Positions 47,332 through 54,082 of a DNA stretch of 64,000 bases are shown piece by piece. The notes beneath the pieces were generated by a model, which made no database searches, was not told the origin of the DNA, and was given only the letters and a program-made list of their open reading frames with translations. Within the stretch, counting starts at the first letter, position 1. Each line of letters begins with the position of its first letter. The DNA is from Oceanobacillus sp. FSL K6-2867 (lineage in GTDB: Bacteria > Bacillota > Bacilli > Bacillales > Amphibacillaceae), in NCBI RefSeq assembly GCF_037963145.1, contig NZ_CP150144.1:248001-312000 (forward strand). The letters are read 5' to 3'. The position numbers and the translations under genes were made by a program.

Positions 47332-47640
47332 CTATGCTCTTGTGTTTTTATATAATCTTTCAATACGCAGGATTTCAATATCTAATATTTCACGTCCTAA
47401 ATCAGTGATTTTATAAAATTTTCGATTACTCTCTGTTTTCACAAGAACAATTAGCCCATCTTTCTCCATTTTGGACAAACTGGTATATACCGTCCCTGCC
47501 CCTAGATCTATTTCACCTTTTGTGAGGGTTTTCACGTGTTTCATGATGCTATAACCATGCATTTCATTTTGCAAAGCAAACAGGATATAAAAGCTGGTTT
47601 CTGTCATTGGCATATAAAACCTACGTATTCTTTTATCCAA
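47332..47640 (-). CDS. PadR-family transcriptional regulator
   Basis: The 102-residue protein has a single winged-helix domain: MTETSFYILFALQNEMHGYSI, GAGTVYTSLSKMEKDGLI and FYKITDLGREIL. The start is TTG at 47640, supported by AAGGAAGGTGG seven bases upstream; ATG codons downstream lack a site. PadR proteins repress their own operon and are released by membrane-active or phenolic compounds. A near-consensus promoter with an overlapping palindrome lies directly upstream. Confidence 0.92.
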   Translation of the reverse strand: MDKRIRRFYMPMTETSFYILFALQNEMHGYSIMKHVKTLTKGEIDLGAGTVYTSLSKMEKDGLIVLVKTESNRKFYKITDLGREILDIEILRIERLYKNTRA

Positions 47641-47666
47641 TCAAACACCACCTTCCTTATAGCGTA

Positions 47667-47687
47667 CTATGATATAAATGATTATAG
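47667..47687. promoter_or_regulatory. Candidate PadR operator
   Basis: An imperfect palindrome of the form CTATnAT...ATnATAG overlaps the -10 element of the PadR promoter. PadR proteins typically bind AT-rich palindromes here. The assignment is by position and symmetry only. Confidence 0.45.
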
Positions 47688-47709
47688 CGAAGTGTGATAC
47701 ATTTGTCAA
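47681..47709 (-). promoter_or_regulatory. Consensus sigma-A promoter of the PadR operon
   Basis: Read on the minus strand: TTGACA, 17 bases, TATAAT, a perfect consensus about 40 bases before the TTG start. A promoter this strong fits a repressed operon. Confidence 0.88.
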
Positions 47710-48033
47710 AACCTGATTTTAAAGAACGAAATAATCACTGAAAGCCGTGAATTACGCTTCTAATAGCAATTCACTACTAACAAATATAACTAATTTACAA
47801 AAAATTTACATAAAACAGTTATATTATCCTATTTGGTTTTAAGGGGTAGTTTACTAGAATGGAAAGAGACAGGGGTGGTACTTAGGTAGTTTTACTAATG
47901 GGCTCAGTTGTGATAGACGGAGGGGAGTGATACTGACGGGCAATAAAGCAATAAAGCATTGAAGCATTTCTTATATTAATGAACTAAAACTACTTTTAAG
48001 TAGAATTTTAGTAGAATGCGAGGAGAAATTAGA

Positions 48034-48642
48034 ATGAAAAACAAACTGAAAACGGCGGCTTTCATTGCATTAACTACCCTTATGGTATTCGGTAATTTTA
48101 ATCCAGTATCCGCAGCAACTAAAACGGATGAATTTAAGTATTTAAAGGACGCAATCGAAACAGTTGACGCTGTACCTTCTGAGGAAAGAGATCAATACAT
48201 GGAAGATAACCGTGATTGGATTGATGAAGTTGGAGTGAGACTGGAATCTTATGTTGAATCCTTTCCAGAAGAGGAGCGAAATGATGTAGTTTCGCGTCTT
48301 TTAAGCGATAACACTATGGGAAAAGTCGAAATTGCACTTAGCGGAAATCTTGATGAATACTTTAATGATGTATGGACTTCTACACGTGGCGGTTATTACA
48401 CATATTCAATGGAACCAAAGTGGTCCGTCAGACTTTGGGGACCAACAATGGAGGCTGCTTGGAGTGAATTAGGAAGAAATTATAGTGGTATCCGAAACGA
48501 CAACGGAAGTTTATGGAACCAATATAAATGCCATTGGGATTATGATGTTTTTGGTGCAGTAGCAGGAAGCTGGGATTTAGAGGTAGGTAGACCGATTGTT
48601 TCTGACTGGGAAATGTTCACGTCTCGTTGCAATCCGAAATAA
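48034..48642 (+). CDS. Secreted DUF2599-type protein
   Basis: The 202-residue protein has a Sec signal peptide (MKNKLKTAAFIALTTLMVF... cleavage after VSAA) and a helical acidic region (about 30-105). The C-terminal domain is tryptophan-rich with two cysteines: KWSVRLWGPTMEAAW, WNQYKCHWDYDVFGA and WDLEVGRPIVSDWEM. The latter fits DUF2599 proteins of unknown function in Bacillus and Listeria. ATG at 48034 has GAGGAG 8 bases before it; an earlier ATG (48016) lacks a site. It is the only plus-strand gene of the cassette. An export or surface role is likely, the activity is unknown. Confidence 0.8.
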   Translation: MKNKLKTAAFIALTTLMVFGNFNPVSAATKTDEFKYLKDAIETVDAVPSEERDQYMEDNRDWIDEVGVRLESYVESFPEEERNDVVSRLLSDNTMGKVEIALSGNLDEYFNDVWTSTRGGYYTYSMEPKWSVRLWGPTMEAAWSELGRNYSGIRNDNGSLWNQYKCHWDYDVFGAVAGSWDLEVGRPIVSDWEMFTSRCNPK

Positions 48643-48764
48643 TTAAATAATCAAATTTATATGGTGAGCTCATACTCTTCCAAGAAAAGGTCGCGCTACA
48701 TACTCTAAGACCACTAAAACTGTCTAAACGTTGTTAAAATCGGGGTAATCGTCTTGAAAATAGG

Positions 48765-48802
48765 CTTATCGTTGTTAATCTGCATTTTCCTGACGGTACC
48801 CC
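48765..48802 (-). repeat. Right 38-bp Tn3-type inverted repeat
   Basis: Read inward on the minus strand it starts GGGGTACCGTCAGGAAAATG and ends ACGATAAG, the inverted partner of 46289-46326. Confidence 0.88.
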
Positions 48803-48811
48803 TTAAAGGCA

Positions 48812-48847
48812 AAAGGAGCTTGGATTCGATTCCCAACTCCTTTTTTT
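48812..48847 (+). terminator. Intrinsic terminator just outside the cassette
   Basis: AAAGGAGcTTGG pairs with CCAA-CTCCTTT and is followed by a T run. Confidence 0.75.
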
Positions 48848-48865
48848 AATACTCTTTCCCCAATT

Positions 48866-49694
48866 CTAAGAAATGAATTGATGGAAGGACGGTATTCTTA
48901 ATTTATGATTGCGTGTCCAGTTACGGAATTTCACATTACATGGAATGCCTTGATTAAAACGTATGATTTTATCCGTTTCCTTCACGCCGTGTCTTTCCAC
49001 TTCTCTATGAATCTTTTTTCTACCATGGACAGGCACAAATTCCATTAATCCAATGGGTTGTCCGTCATCGATTAAGCTTAATAGAAAAGAACGGTCCTTC
49101 TTCACCATGCCGTTATCATCACGTCGATATATTTATATTTGATGACCTTCAACCATTGATCGGAGCGTTTATTGACGTGATACCTCGAATCCTTTCGCTT
49201 CAGGGCAATCCTTTCCAGGTCTTGTTCCTTTACTAAATGGAAATACGGTATGCCATTCCTTCGGCCCATTGAACCTGCACTGTCTTTTCCGAATGGAATT
49301 CCAGCTTATTCAGACGTTCTTTGCGTTCGATAAGCGGGAAGGACGTAATCCTTTCACCGGCATAATAAAGGATATCGAATACGCAGAATTGAATGGGATG
49401 CTTGCTCTTTTTGCTCTTGAACCGCTCCATCATTGCTTCGAAATCAGGTACACCATTCGCGCCAGGAACAATCAATTCTCCATCCAAAACGGTACCATCT
49501 GGTAGTTCCAGAACTTCGAATATTTCTGCAATTAGGGCTGTTACTTCGTTGTTGTGTCTCGTATAGTGACGAATTTTATTGTTAAATTTGGAGAGTATGA
49601 GACGAATTCCATCCAATTTGAGTTCGGTGATATAACACTCCGAGTCAAACGGTTCGGATACTCTTTCCAATAACATCGGACTGATAACATACAT
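48866..49694 (-). pseudogene. ATP-dependent DNA ligase, broken by two frameshifts
   Basis: Three consecutive frames encode one ligase of about 275 residues. The first has the nucleotidyl lysine motif ELKLDGIRLI, LDGELIVPG and CVFDILYYAGERI and stops at MAYRISI near 49233. A second frame carries LERIALKRKDSRYHVNKRSD and WLKVIKYKYIDVMITA. A third carries RSFLLSLIDDGQPIGLMEF and the end FRNWTRNHKLRIPSFHQF. It resembles LigD-type or SPbeta LigB-type ligases. Frame changes near 49250 and near 49115 inactivate it. It lies between the cassette and the right IS fragment. Confidence 0.82.
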
Positions 49695-49706
49695 ACCACC
49701 TCTATT

Positions 49707-49853
49707 CTATTGTAGCAACAATAGAGGGGTCCCGAAACAATAGACATCCGGAACTCCGTATCTTGCACCTAATTCTCCTATTGAATATTCTTCATTTTTA
49801 TATTCCTTAATCACTTCATACTTAAACTCAATCGAATAATATTTATTGGACAT
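49707..49853 (-). pseudogene. IS3-family OrfA, N-terminal fragment
   Basis: The frame begins MSNKYYSIEFKYEVIKEYKN and follows OrfA up to GELGARYGVP near residue 36. Then the sequence leaves the family and reaches a stop after 48 codons. At the break a hairpin is present (CTATTGT/ACAATAG). The usual ribosome region and right IS end lie upstream. It is the missing start of the orfA fragment at 46 kb. Confidence 0.78.
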
Positions 49854-49920
49854 AAAAACTCCCCTTAAGTTAGACAGATGTTTTATTTTTAATCTCTCTA
49901 CCTTAAGGGGAGCATATCAG

Positions 49921-49937
49921 ACTGTGACAGTCTTTTT
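49921..49937. terminator. Right half of the split terminator
   Basis: ACTGTGACAGTC and a following T run complement the half at 44991-45009. ytxH on the minus strand would have used it. Confidence 0.75.
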
Positions 49938-49941
49938 CAAC

Positions 49942-50433
49942 TTATTTTGTTGCTGTTTTTGCCGTTTTTTTAACTTCCTTTTTCTTATCTGCTGCATCTG
50001 TTTTTACTGCTTCAGTCTTTTGTTCAGCATCCGCTTTTACTTCTCCTGCCTTTTTGGCAGCATCTTTTTTTACTTCGTTTGCTTTTTGAGCAGCAGTTTC
50101 TTTTAATTCCTGCGATTTTTGTGTAACGTTCTCTTTAAATTCTTGAGATTTTTGAGCAACATTTTTAGAAAATTGTGATGTCGTATCCACAGCTTTCTTT
50201 GTCAGCTCAGCACTTGTTGCGAATGCTTTATCTTTCAGCACCATACCTTTTTCCTGTGCAGCATCCTTGAACTCACTAGCACGACCCTTTACTTGTGTAG
50301 CACCCTGATTGATATCGCTTCGCAGCTCTCTTCCTGACTTTGGTGCGAATAGTAATGCTGTTGATGCACCAATAATAGCTCCCACAAGTGATCCAATAAT
50401 AAAATCTTTGGTATTAATATTATTTTCTGGCAT
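49942..50433 (-). CDS. ytxH: YtxH-like general stress protein with LEA-type repeats
   Basis: The 163-residue protein has an N-terminal YtxH domain with one membrane segment (DFIIGSLVGAIIGASTALLF) and APKSGRELR. About 100 residues of charged heptad/11-mer repeats follow (QKSQEFKENVTQKSQELKE, KADAEQKTEAVKTDAADK). Such repeats occur in LEA and desiccation-protective proteins. B. subtilis ytxG-ytxH-ytxJ is under sigma-B and sigma-H control. It is 21 bases downstream of ytxG, and ytxJ is absent. Confidence 0.9.
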   Translation of the reverse strand: MPENNINTKDFIIGSLVGAIIGASTALLFAPKSGRELRSDINQGATQVKGRASEFKDAAQEKGMVLKDKAFATSAELTKKAVDTTSQFSKNVAQKSQEFKENVTQKSQELKETAAQKANEVKKDAAKKAGEVKADAEQKTEAVKTDAADKKKEVKKTAKTATK

Positions 50434-50454
50434 CCTGATTCCTCCTAAATTTAA

Positions 50455-50862
50455 TTATTTTCTTTTTCTTTTATTCCAATATTCCAGTATGGAAGCTCCC
50501 CATTTGACTGCCTGAGCAGCTTTTTCCTGATCCTCCTTAGAGTATCGGGATATTGTACTGGAAAGTTGCCTCAATGTTTGATTAAAATCTTTAACTGTAT
50601 CGCCAATGCCTCTTGCACCTTCAAATAGCCCATCTAACTTTGCAGATTTATGATTGATATCGTCAGCTAAACGATTTGTTTTATTTAAAAGCTGCGTTGT
50701 TTCAGTTGTTACACCTTGTATTTGCTTTTCAAGTCCTTGCATTGTATTAGATACGTTGTTCAGGGTTTCTTTTGTTGCTTTTAACGTGATTACTACATAT
50801 ACTACCAGCACAATAAATGCAATAACTGCAAGCAGTGCGGCAATATATAATATAACTTCCAT
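50455..50862 (-). CDS. ytxG: YtxG, DUF948 protein
   Basis: The 135-residue protein has one N-terminal membrane helix (about 4-28: ILYIAALLAVIAFIVLVVYV) and a long amphipathic helix region (KETLNNVSNTMQGLEKQIQG), the DUF948 pattern. It is the first gene of the ytxGH pair. The cellular role is unknown; in B. subtilis it belongs to the general stress regulon. Confidence 0.9.
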   Translation of the reverse strand: MEVILYIAALLAVIAFIVLVVYVVITLKATKETLNNVSNTMQGLEKQIQGVTTETTQLLNKTNRLADDINHKSAKLDGLFEGARGIGDTVKDFNQTLRQLSSTISRYSKEDQEKAAQAVKWGASILEYWNKRKRK

Positions 50863-51293
50863 TTCTAAAATCAGCTCCTTTTATGTATCGAATTGTGTGT
50901 GAGGGTCTTAGCAAGAGCATTTCTTTTCATCATACAGTTTTTTAAATAATACCCTAAATGAGAAAGGATAAACCTATGTATGAGCGAAGAAATACACTGT
51001 ATTATGTACAATAAAGTGCGTTTGCCTCTCATTCCTTTGCCCTTATAGTATAACCCTTTCTCTTAACAATTTCGACAAATATGATAGAATTCCTGCCTGT
51101 CCGCAAGAAAATGTATCTTACTTGTATAGCTTATTTTCCCATAAAATTTGTTTCGTAAACATGAACAGGCTAAAGCTATTTTTTTATTGCATTAAATCTA
51201 AATACATCGTGGAGATTTCTCCGTCTATCTGAACAATTATTATTCAACCGCAGACAGACATGGCTGTTTGGTTGCCAAGTTCTTTTTAGCAAA
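50863..51293. other. Upstream region of ytxG, no gene seen
   Basis: About 430 bases lack a coding frame. On the minus strand GTTAAGAGAAAGGGTTAT (51060-51075) recalls sigma-B elements but the spacing is too short to call a promoter. Confidence 0.4.
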
Positions 51294-51323
51294 AAACCAT
51301 CAATTACTGGAATTGATGGTTTT
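51294..51323 (-). terminator. Terminator of murC
   Basis: AAAACCATCAATT and AATTGATGGTTTT form a stem with a short loop; the minus-strand tail is TTTTGC. Confidence 0.85.
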
Positions 51324-51327
51324 CGGA

Positions 51328-52638
51328 TTAATTGTTTATTGAATTTGTTAATGTGTTTTCATACGCTTTTTGGAACTTCTGAATGTCTCCAGCACCCATA
51401 AAAATGACAACACTGTCTTTATACTGCTGTAAGACTTCCGTATGACTTAATTCTAAAATTTTGCTATCAGGAATTAATTGCTGTAAATCATCAATTGTCA
51501 GCTGACCAGATTCCTCTCGTGCTGAACCAAAGATATCACATAGATAAACACAATCTGCTTCATTTAGGCTATCAGCAAACTCTTGTAGAAATGTTTTCGT
51601 TCTTGTAAACGTATGTGGCTGGAAAACAGCTGCAATTTGCTTATTCGGGTATTTCTTTCTCGCAGACTCAATTGTCGCCATAATTTCTCTTGGGTGATGC
51701 GCATAATCATCAATAATTACTTGATCTGCAATTTTCTTTTCGCTAAAGCGACGCTTAACACCTTTGAATGTAGTCAGATTCTGAATATCCGCTGCTTGAA
51801 TACCTTCATAATGGCATATCGCGATGACTGCGAGCGCATTTAAAATATGATGATTTCCGTACATCGGAATCGTAAATGTATCATAGTACGTATTTCTTAC
51901 AAAAACATCAAACTGGGTACCATTTTCCGTTTCTTGGATATTCTGAGCTTGAAAGTCATTTGTACCGGCAAACCCATAATAAATAACTGGAACCTTCGTA
52001 TGAATCTTTTGTAATTCTTCATCATCACCACAAGCGATAATACATTTTTTTACACGGTCTGCCATTGATTGAAACGCATCCACTACATCATCAAGACTTG
52101 TAAAGTAATCCGGATGGTCAAAATCAATATTTGTCATAATCGCATAATCAGGCTCATAGCTTAAGAAATGACGACGATACTCACATGCTTCAAATACAAA
52201 ATACTGGCTGTCAACATGACCATTGCCTGTACCATCACCTATTAAATAAGAGATAGGGAATGTTTCATCCAATACATGAGCTAATAGCCCAGTTGTTGAT
52301 GTTTTCCCGTGGGCACCTGTAATAGCAATGCTTGTATACTGCTTTAGCCATTCTCCCAGAAATTCATGATATCTGTAAAACGTACAGCCTAATCTTTTCG
52401 CTTCCTGGATTTCTATATGCTCATCTGAAAATGCATTTCCGGCAATAACGGTAAACTCTTTTTTAATATTGCTTTCAGAGAAAGCAAGAATTGGAATTTG
52501 TTTTTTTTCCAGTGCTTCTTGCGTAAAAAAATTCTTCTCATAGTCAGACCCTTGCACCTTTTCACCCGAATCATGAAGGATCTGAGCAAGAGCACTCATT
52601 CCTGTTCCTTTAATACCAATAAAATGGTAAGTTGTCAT
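51328..52638 (-). CDS. murC: UDP-N-acetylmuramate-L-alanine ligase
   Basis: The 436-residue Mur ligase has the N-terminal glycine-rich motif [14 protein letters not shown] and the ATP loop [10 protein letters not shown] near residue 108. The central DYAHHPREI and the C-terminal domain follow. It adds the first L-alanine of the peptidoglycan stem peptide. The frame opens nine codons earlier at a TTG, but ATG at 52638 lies five bases after GGAGGTT and gives the family length. It has its own promoter at 52710-52737. Confidence 0.97.
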   Translation of the reverse strand: MTTYHFIGIKGTGMSALAQILHDSGEKVQGSDYEKNFFTQEALEKKQIPILAFSESNIKKEFTVIAGNAFSDEHIEIQEAKRLGCTFYRYHEFLGEWLKQYTSIAITGAHGKTSTTGLLAHVLDETFPISYLIGDGTGNGHVDSQYFVFEACEYRRHFLSYEPDYAIMTNIDFDHPDYFTSLDDVVDAFQSMADRVKKCIIACGDDEELQKIHTKVPVIYYGFAGTNDFQAQNIQETENGTQFDVFVRNTYYDTFTIPMYGNHHILNALAVIAICHYEGIQAADIQNLTTFKGVKRRFSEKKIADQVIIDDYAHHPREIMATIESARKKYPNKQIAAVFQPHTFTRTKTFLQEFADSLNEADCVYLCDIFGSAREESGQLTIDDLQQLIPDSKILELSHTEVLQQYKDSVVIFMGAGDIQKFQKAYENTLTNSINN

Positions 52639-52709
52639 AAACGAACCTCCAACTTGTTCATACAAACGTTACATTTGCAAATTGTATGAAAGGATATTCA
52701 CACCGATTC

Positions 52710-52737
52710 ATTATAGCAAAAATTGATTTAGATTCAA
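52710..52737 (-). promoter_or_regulatory. Sigma-A promoter of murC
   Basis: On the minus strand TTGAAT and TATAAT are separated by 16 bases, about 70 bases before the ATG. Confidence 0.7.
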
Positions 52738-52771
52738 ATACTTTTCTCTCATTTTCAAAATCAATGCTGTA

Positions 52772-53887
52772 TCATGCATTCGGAGCGTTGTATTCAACCT
52801 TCTCCAATCGTGGGTTTGGCCTGAACCTGCGTCCTTCCTTTGCTTCCGGACTTCCATTAAGAAGTACCAAATCTCCTGTAAACCCGATATTTAACCGGAG
52901 CAGGCTCCTTCCGACACCATACATATCGACAGGCACTCCAGCTTTTTCAAATTCGGTAATCCGTTCCTCTGTGAACCCACCTGTAACCATAATTTTAACA
53001 TGCTGGAAGCCATCATCATCCAATGCTTCTCTTAATGCAAATAACAATTCAGGATTCACACCTCTTGGGTCAAATGTACCCATTAGATGGTGGTTTCTTA
53101 AAAAGTACTTATCCACTAATGTACGTGACGTATCGAGACGAACGGATTTGAGTGCATCTCCAAATTCTCTGGCTACCTTCAATGAATCTGTTATCACATC
53201 GTTATTATAATCAACAAGCGCTGCCAATTCGTCTTCCGGAAATAGTTCGTGATAGGCTTTGGCCGCTGCTACGGTATCTCCACGGAACATTTGAATCAAT
53301 GCATGCGGCATTGTTCCCATTCCCTCTTTCCCCCACCATTCATTCATGGCATGGGTAGCTTGTGCAGTGGACCCACCGATAAATGCAGCATATCCGTCCC
53401 CTGCCTGTGTCGTGTAGTGGTCATCACGATCTCCCATAAAAACAACTGGCTTTTGCTCCCCGGAGGTTCGTGCAGCTTTTACCACATTGTATACATTTGT
53501 CGCGACAGATGTTCTTCTTGCAAGGATTCCATCAATAATTCCTTCTAAATAACCGAATTGCTGATATGACCCTGAAATAGTTAAAACCGATTCGTACGGG
53601 TTGATTTTATCTCCATCTTTAAGCGAGTGAATTTCCAGCGTTTCAGGACGATCCGCGAACGTATGTAATAATGCAATTACCTCATCAGTTCCACATAATA
53701 CGGCATGCTCCTTCTGAAAAAACTGCATCGTCACATAATTATTAGCTAATTTTTCCTCTGCAATTTTTTTCGTTTTTAAAAAATATACAGCTGAAAACCA
53801 TCCGTCACGGATTCTTTCATCAAATTTAAAAGTTTTATTCGTTAAACGTTTTATTTTGCCTGCTAGCTTTTGTTCAATTTCTTTCAT
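52772..53887 (-). CDS. Nicotinate phosphoribosyltransferase
   Basis: The 371-residue protein belongs to the nicotinate/quinolinate phosphoribosyltransferase family. It begins with a short beta-barrel-like region (GWFSAVYFLKTKKIAEEK) and has the nucleotide-handling sequences VVFMGDRDDHYTTQAGDG and IGGSTAQATHAMNEWW. The C-terminal barrel has VRLDTSRTLVDKYF and IMVTGGFTEERI. It makes nicotinate mononucleotide from nicotinate for NAD salvage. It belongs to a shorter subfamily than the 490-residue B. subtilis PncB. It sits behind a structured leader and its own promoter. Confidence 0.9.
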   Translation of the reverse strand: MKEIEQKLAGKIKRLTNKTFKFDERIRDGWFSAVYFLKTKKIAEEKLANNYVTMQFFQKEHAVLCGTDEVIALLHTFADRPETLEIHSLKDGDKINPYESVLTISGSYQQFGYLEGIIDGILARRTSVATNVYNVVKAARTSGEQKPVVFMGDRDDHYTTQAGDGYAAFIGGSTAQATHAMNEWWGKEGMGTMPHALIQMFRGDTVAAAKAYHELFPEDELAALVDYNNDVITDSLKVAREFGDALKSVRLDTSRTLVDKYFLRNHHLMGTFDPRGVNPELLFALREALDDDGFQHVKIMVTGGFTEERITEFEKAGVPVDMYGVGRSLLRLNIGFTGDLVLLNGSPEAKEGRRFRPNPRLEKVEYNAPNA

Positions 53888-53919
53888 GTTAGGGCTCTCC
53901 TTATTGGTTGCAATTCGTT

Positions 53920-54045
53920 CTTTTTGAGGATGGCAATAAGTACGGTGTTAAGCTGCGCTGACCCGACTTTCGGCCCATAAGATGCTCTGCTCAGCTGCTG
54001 CTAAGTCCAACACGGCCATTTCATCCTCGATTTCGGACACGTATT
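53920..54045 (-). ncRNA. Candidate structured 5' leader of the nicotinate phosphoribosyltransferase gene
   Basis: The 160-base leader is much richer in G and C than its surroundings. On the minus strand nested complements form: GAGGA (54028-54024) with UCCUC (53930-53926), UGGC with GCCA, GUGUU with AACAC, GCUGA with UCAGC, and an inner CCGA-AAG-UCGG hairpin at 53973-53963. A promoter lies just upstream. It ends about 25 bases before the AAGGAG ribosome site. I do not match it to a riboswitch class I know. Alternatives are a small inverted-repeat element or a decayed peptide gene. Confidence 0.5.
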
Positions 54046-54048
54046 TTT

Positions 54049-54077
54049 ATCATATAGAAAATTCCTCAACTAGACAA
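54049..54077 (-). promoter_or_regulatory. Promoter of the nicotinate phosphoribosyltransferase gene
   Basis: TTGTCT and TATGAT are separated by 17 bases on the minus strand; transcription should start at about 54042, the edge of the candidate RNA. Confidence 0.6.
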
Positions 54078-54082
54078 ATAAA

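Larger units (their letters stand above)
47641..48033. other. Divergent control region of the cassette
   Basis: The PadR promoter and operator occupy 47667-47709. On the plus strand the region 47880-48033 has no recognised gene; a run GGAGGGGAG at about 47922 is followed only by very short frames. The DUF2599 promoter is not obvious. Confidence 0.45.
46289..48802. mobile_element. Transposase-less cassette bounded by Tn3-family 38-bp inverted repeats
   Basis: Two 38-bp sequences in inverted orientation enclose 2.5 kb. Both begin GGGG and end GATAAG as Tn3-family ends do, closest in memory to the Tn1546 ends. Inside are four complete genes (a 3-TM protein, DUF2812 protein, PadR regulator on the minus strand; a secreted DUF2599 protein on the plus strand) and no transposase or resolvase. 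The flanking five bases are TTTAA and TTAAA, so no perfect 5-bp duplication remains. Such an element could be moved only by a Tn3-type transposase acting in trans. Confidence 0.8.
45010..49914 (-). mobile_element. Decayed IS3-family element interrupted by a 3.4-kb insertion
   Basis: The outer ends start TGAACTCCCC (left) and, read inward from the right, TGCTCCCCTTAAGG, the TG...CA form of IS3 elements. The left part holds orfB and the C-terminal part of orfA. The right part (49707-49853) holds only the first 36 or so residues of orfA. About 60 codons in between are missing and replaced by 46289-49735. No target duplication is visible. The insertion point is the loop of a terminator. It is inactive: orfA has an in-frame TGA and orfB a frameshift and a TAG. 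Confidence 0.75.

Noticed and set aside
46284..48807. 5-bp target duplication of the Tn3-type cassette
   Set aside because: Flanks read TTTAA and TTAAA, which are not identical, so no duplication is claimed.
51055..51080. Possible sigma-B promoter upstream of ytxG
   Set aside because: The GTT and GGGTTA elements are only about 7 bases apart; consensus needs 12-14.
53955..54042. A 30-codon GTG frame inside the leader of the nicotinate phosphoribosyltransferase gene (DLAAAEQSILWAESR...)
   Set aside because: It has no ribosome site, and the same bases form nested helices; I treat it as RNA. A leaderless peptide remains possible.
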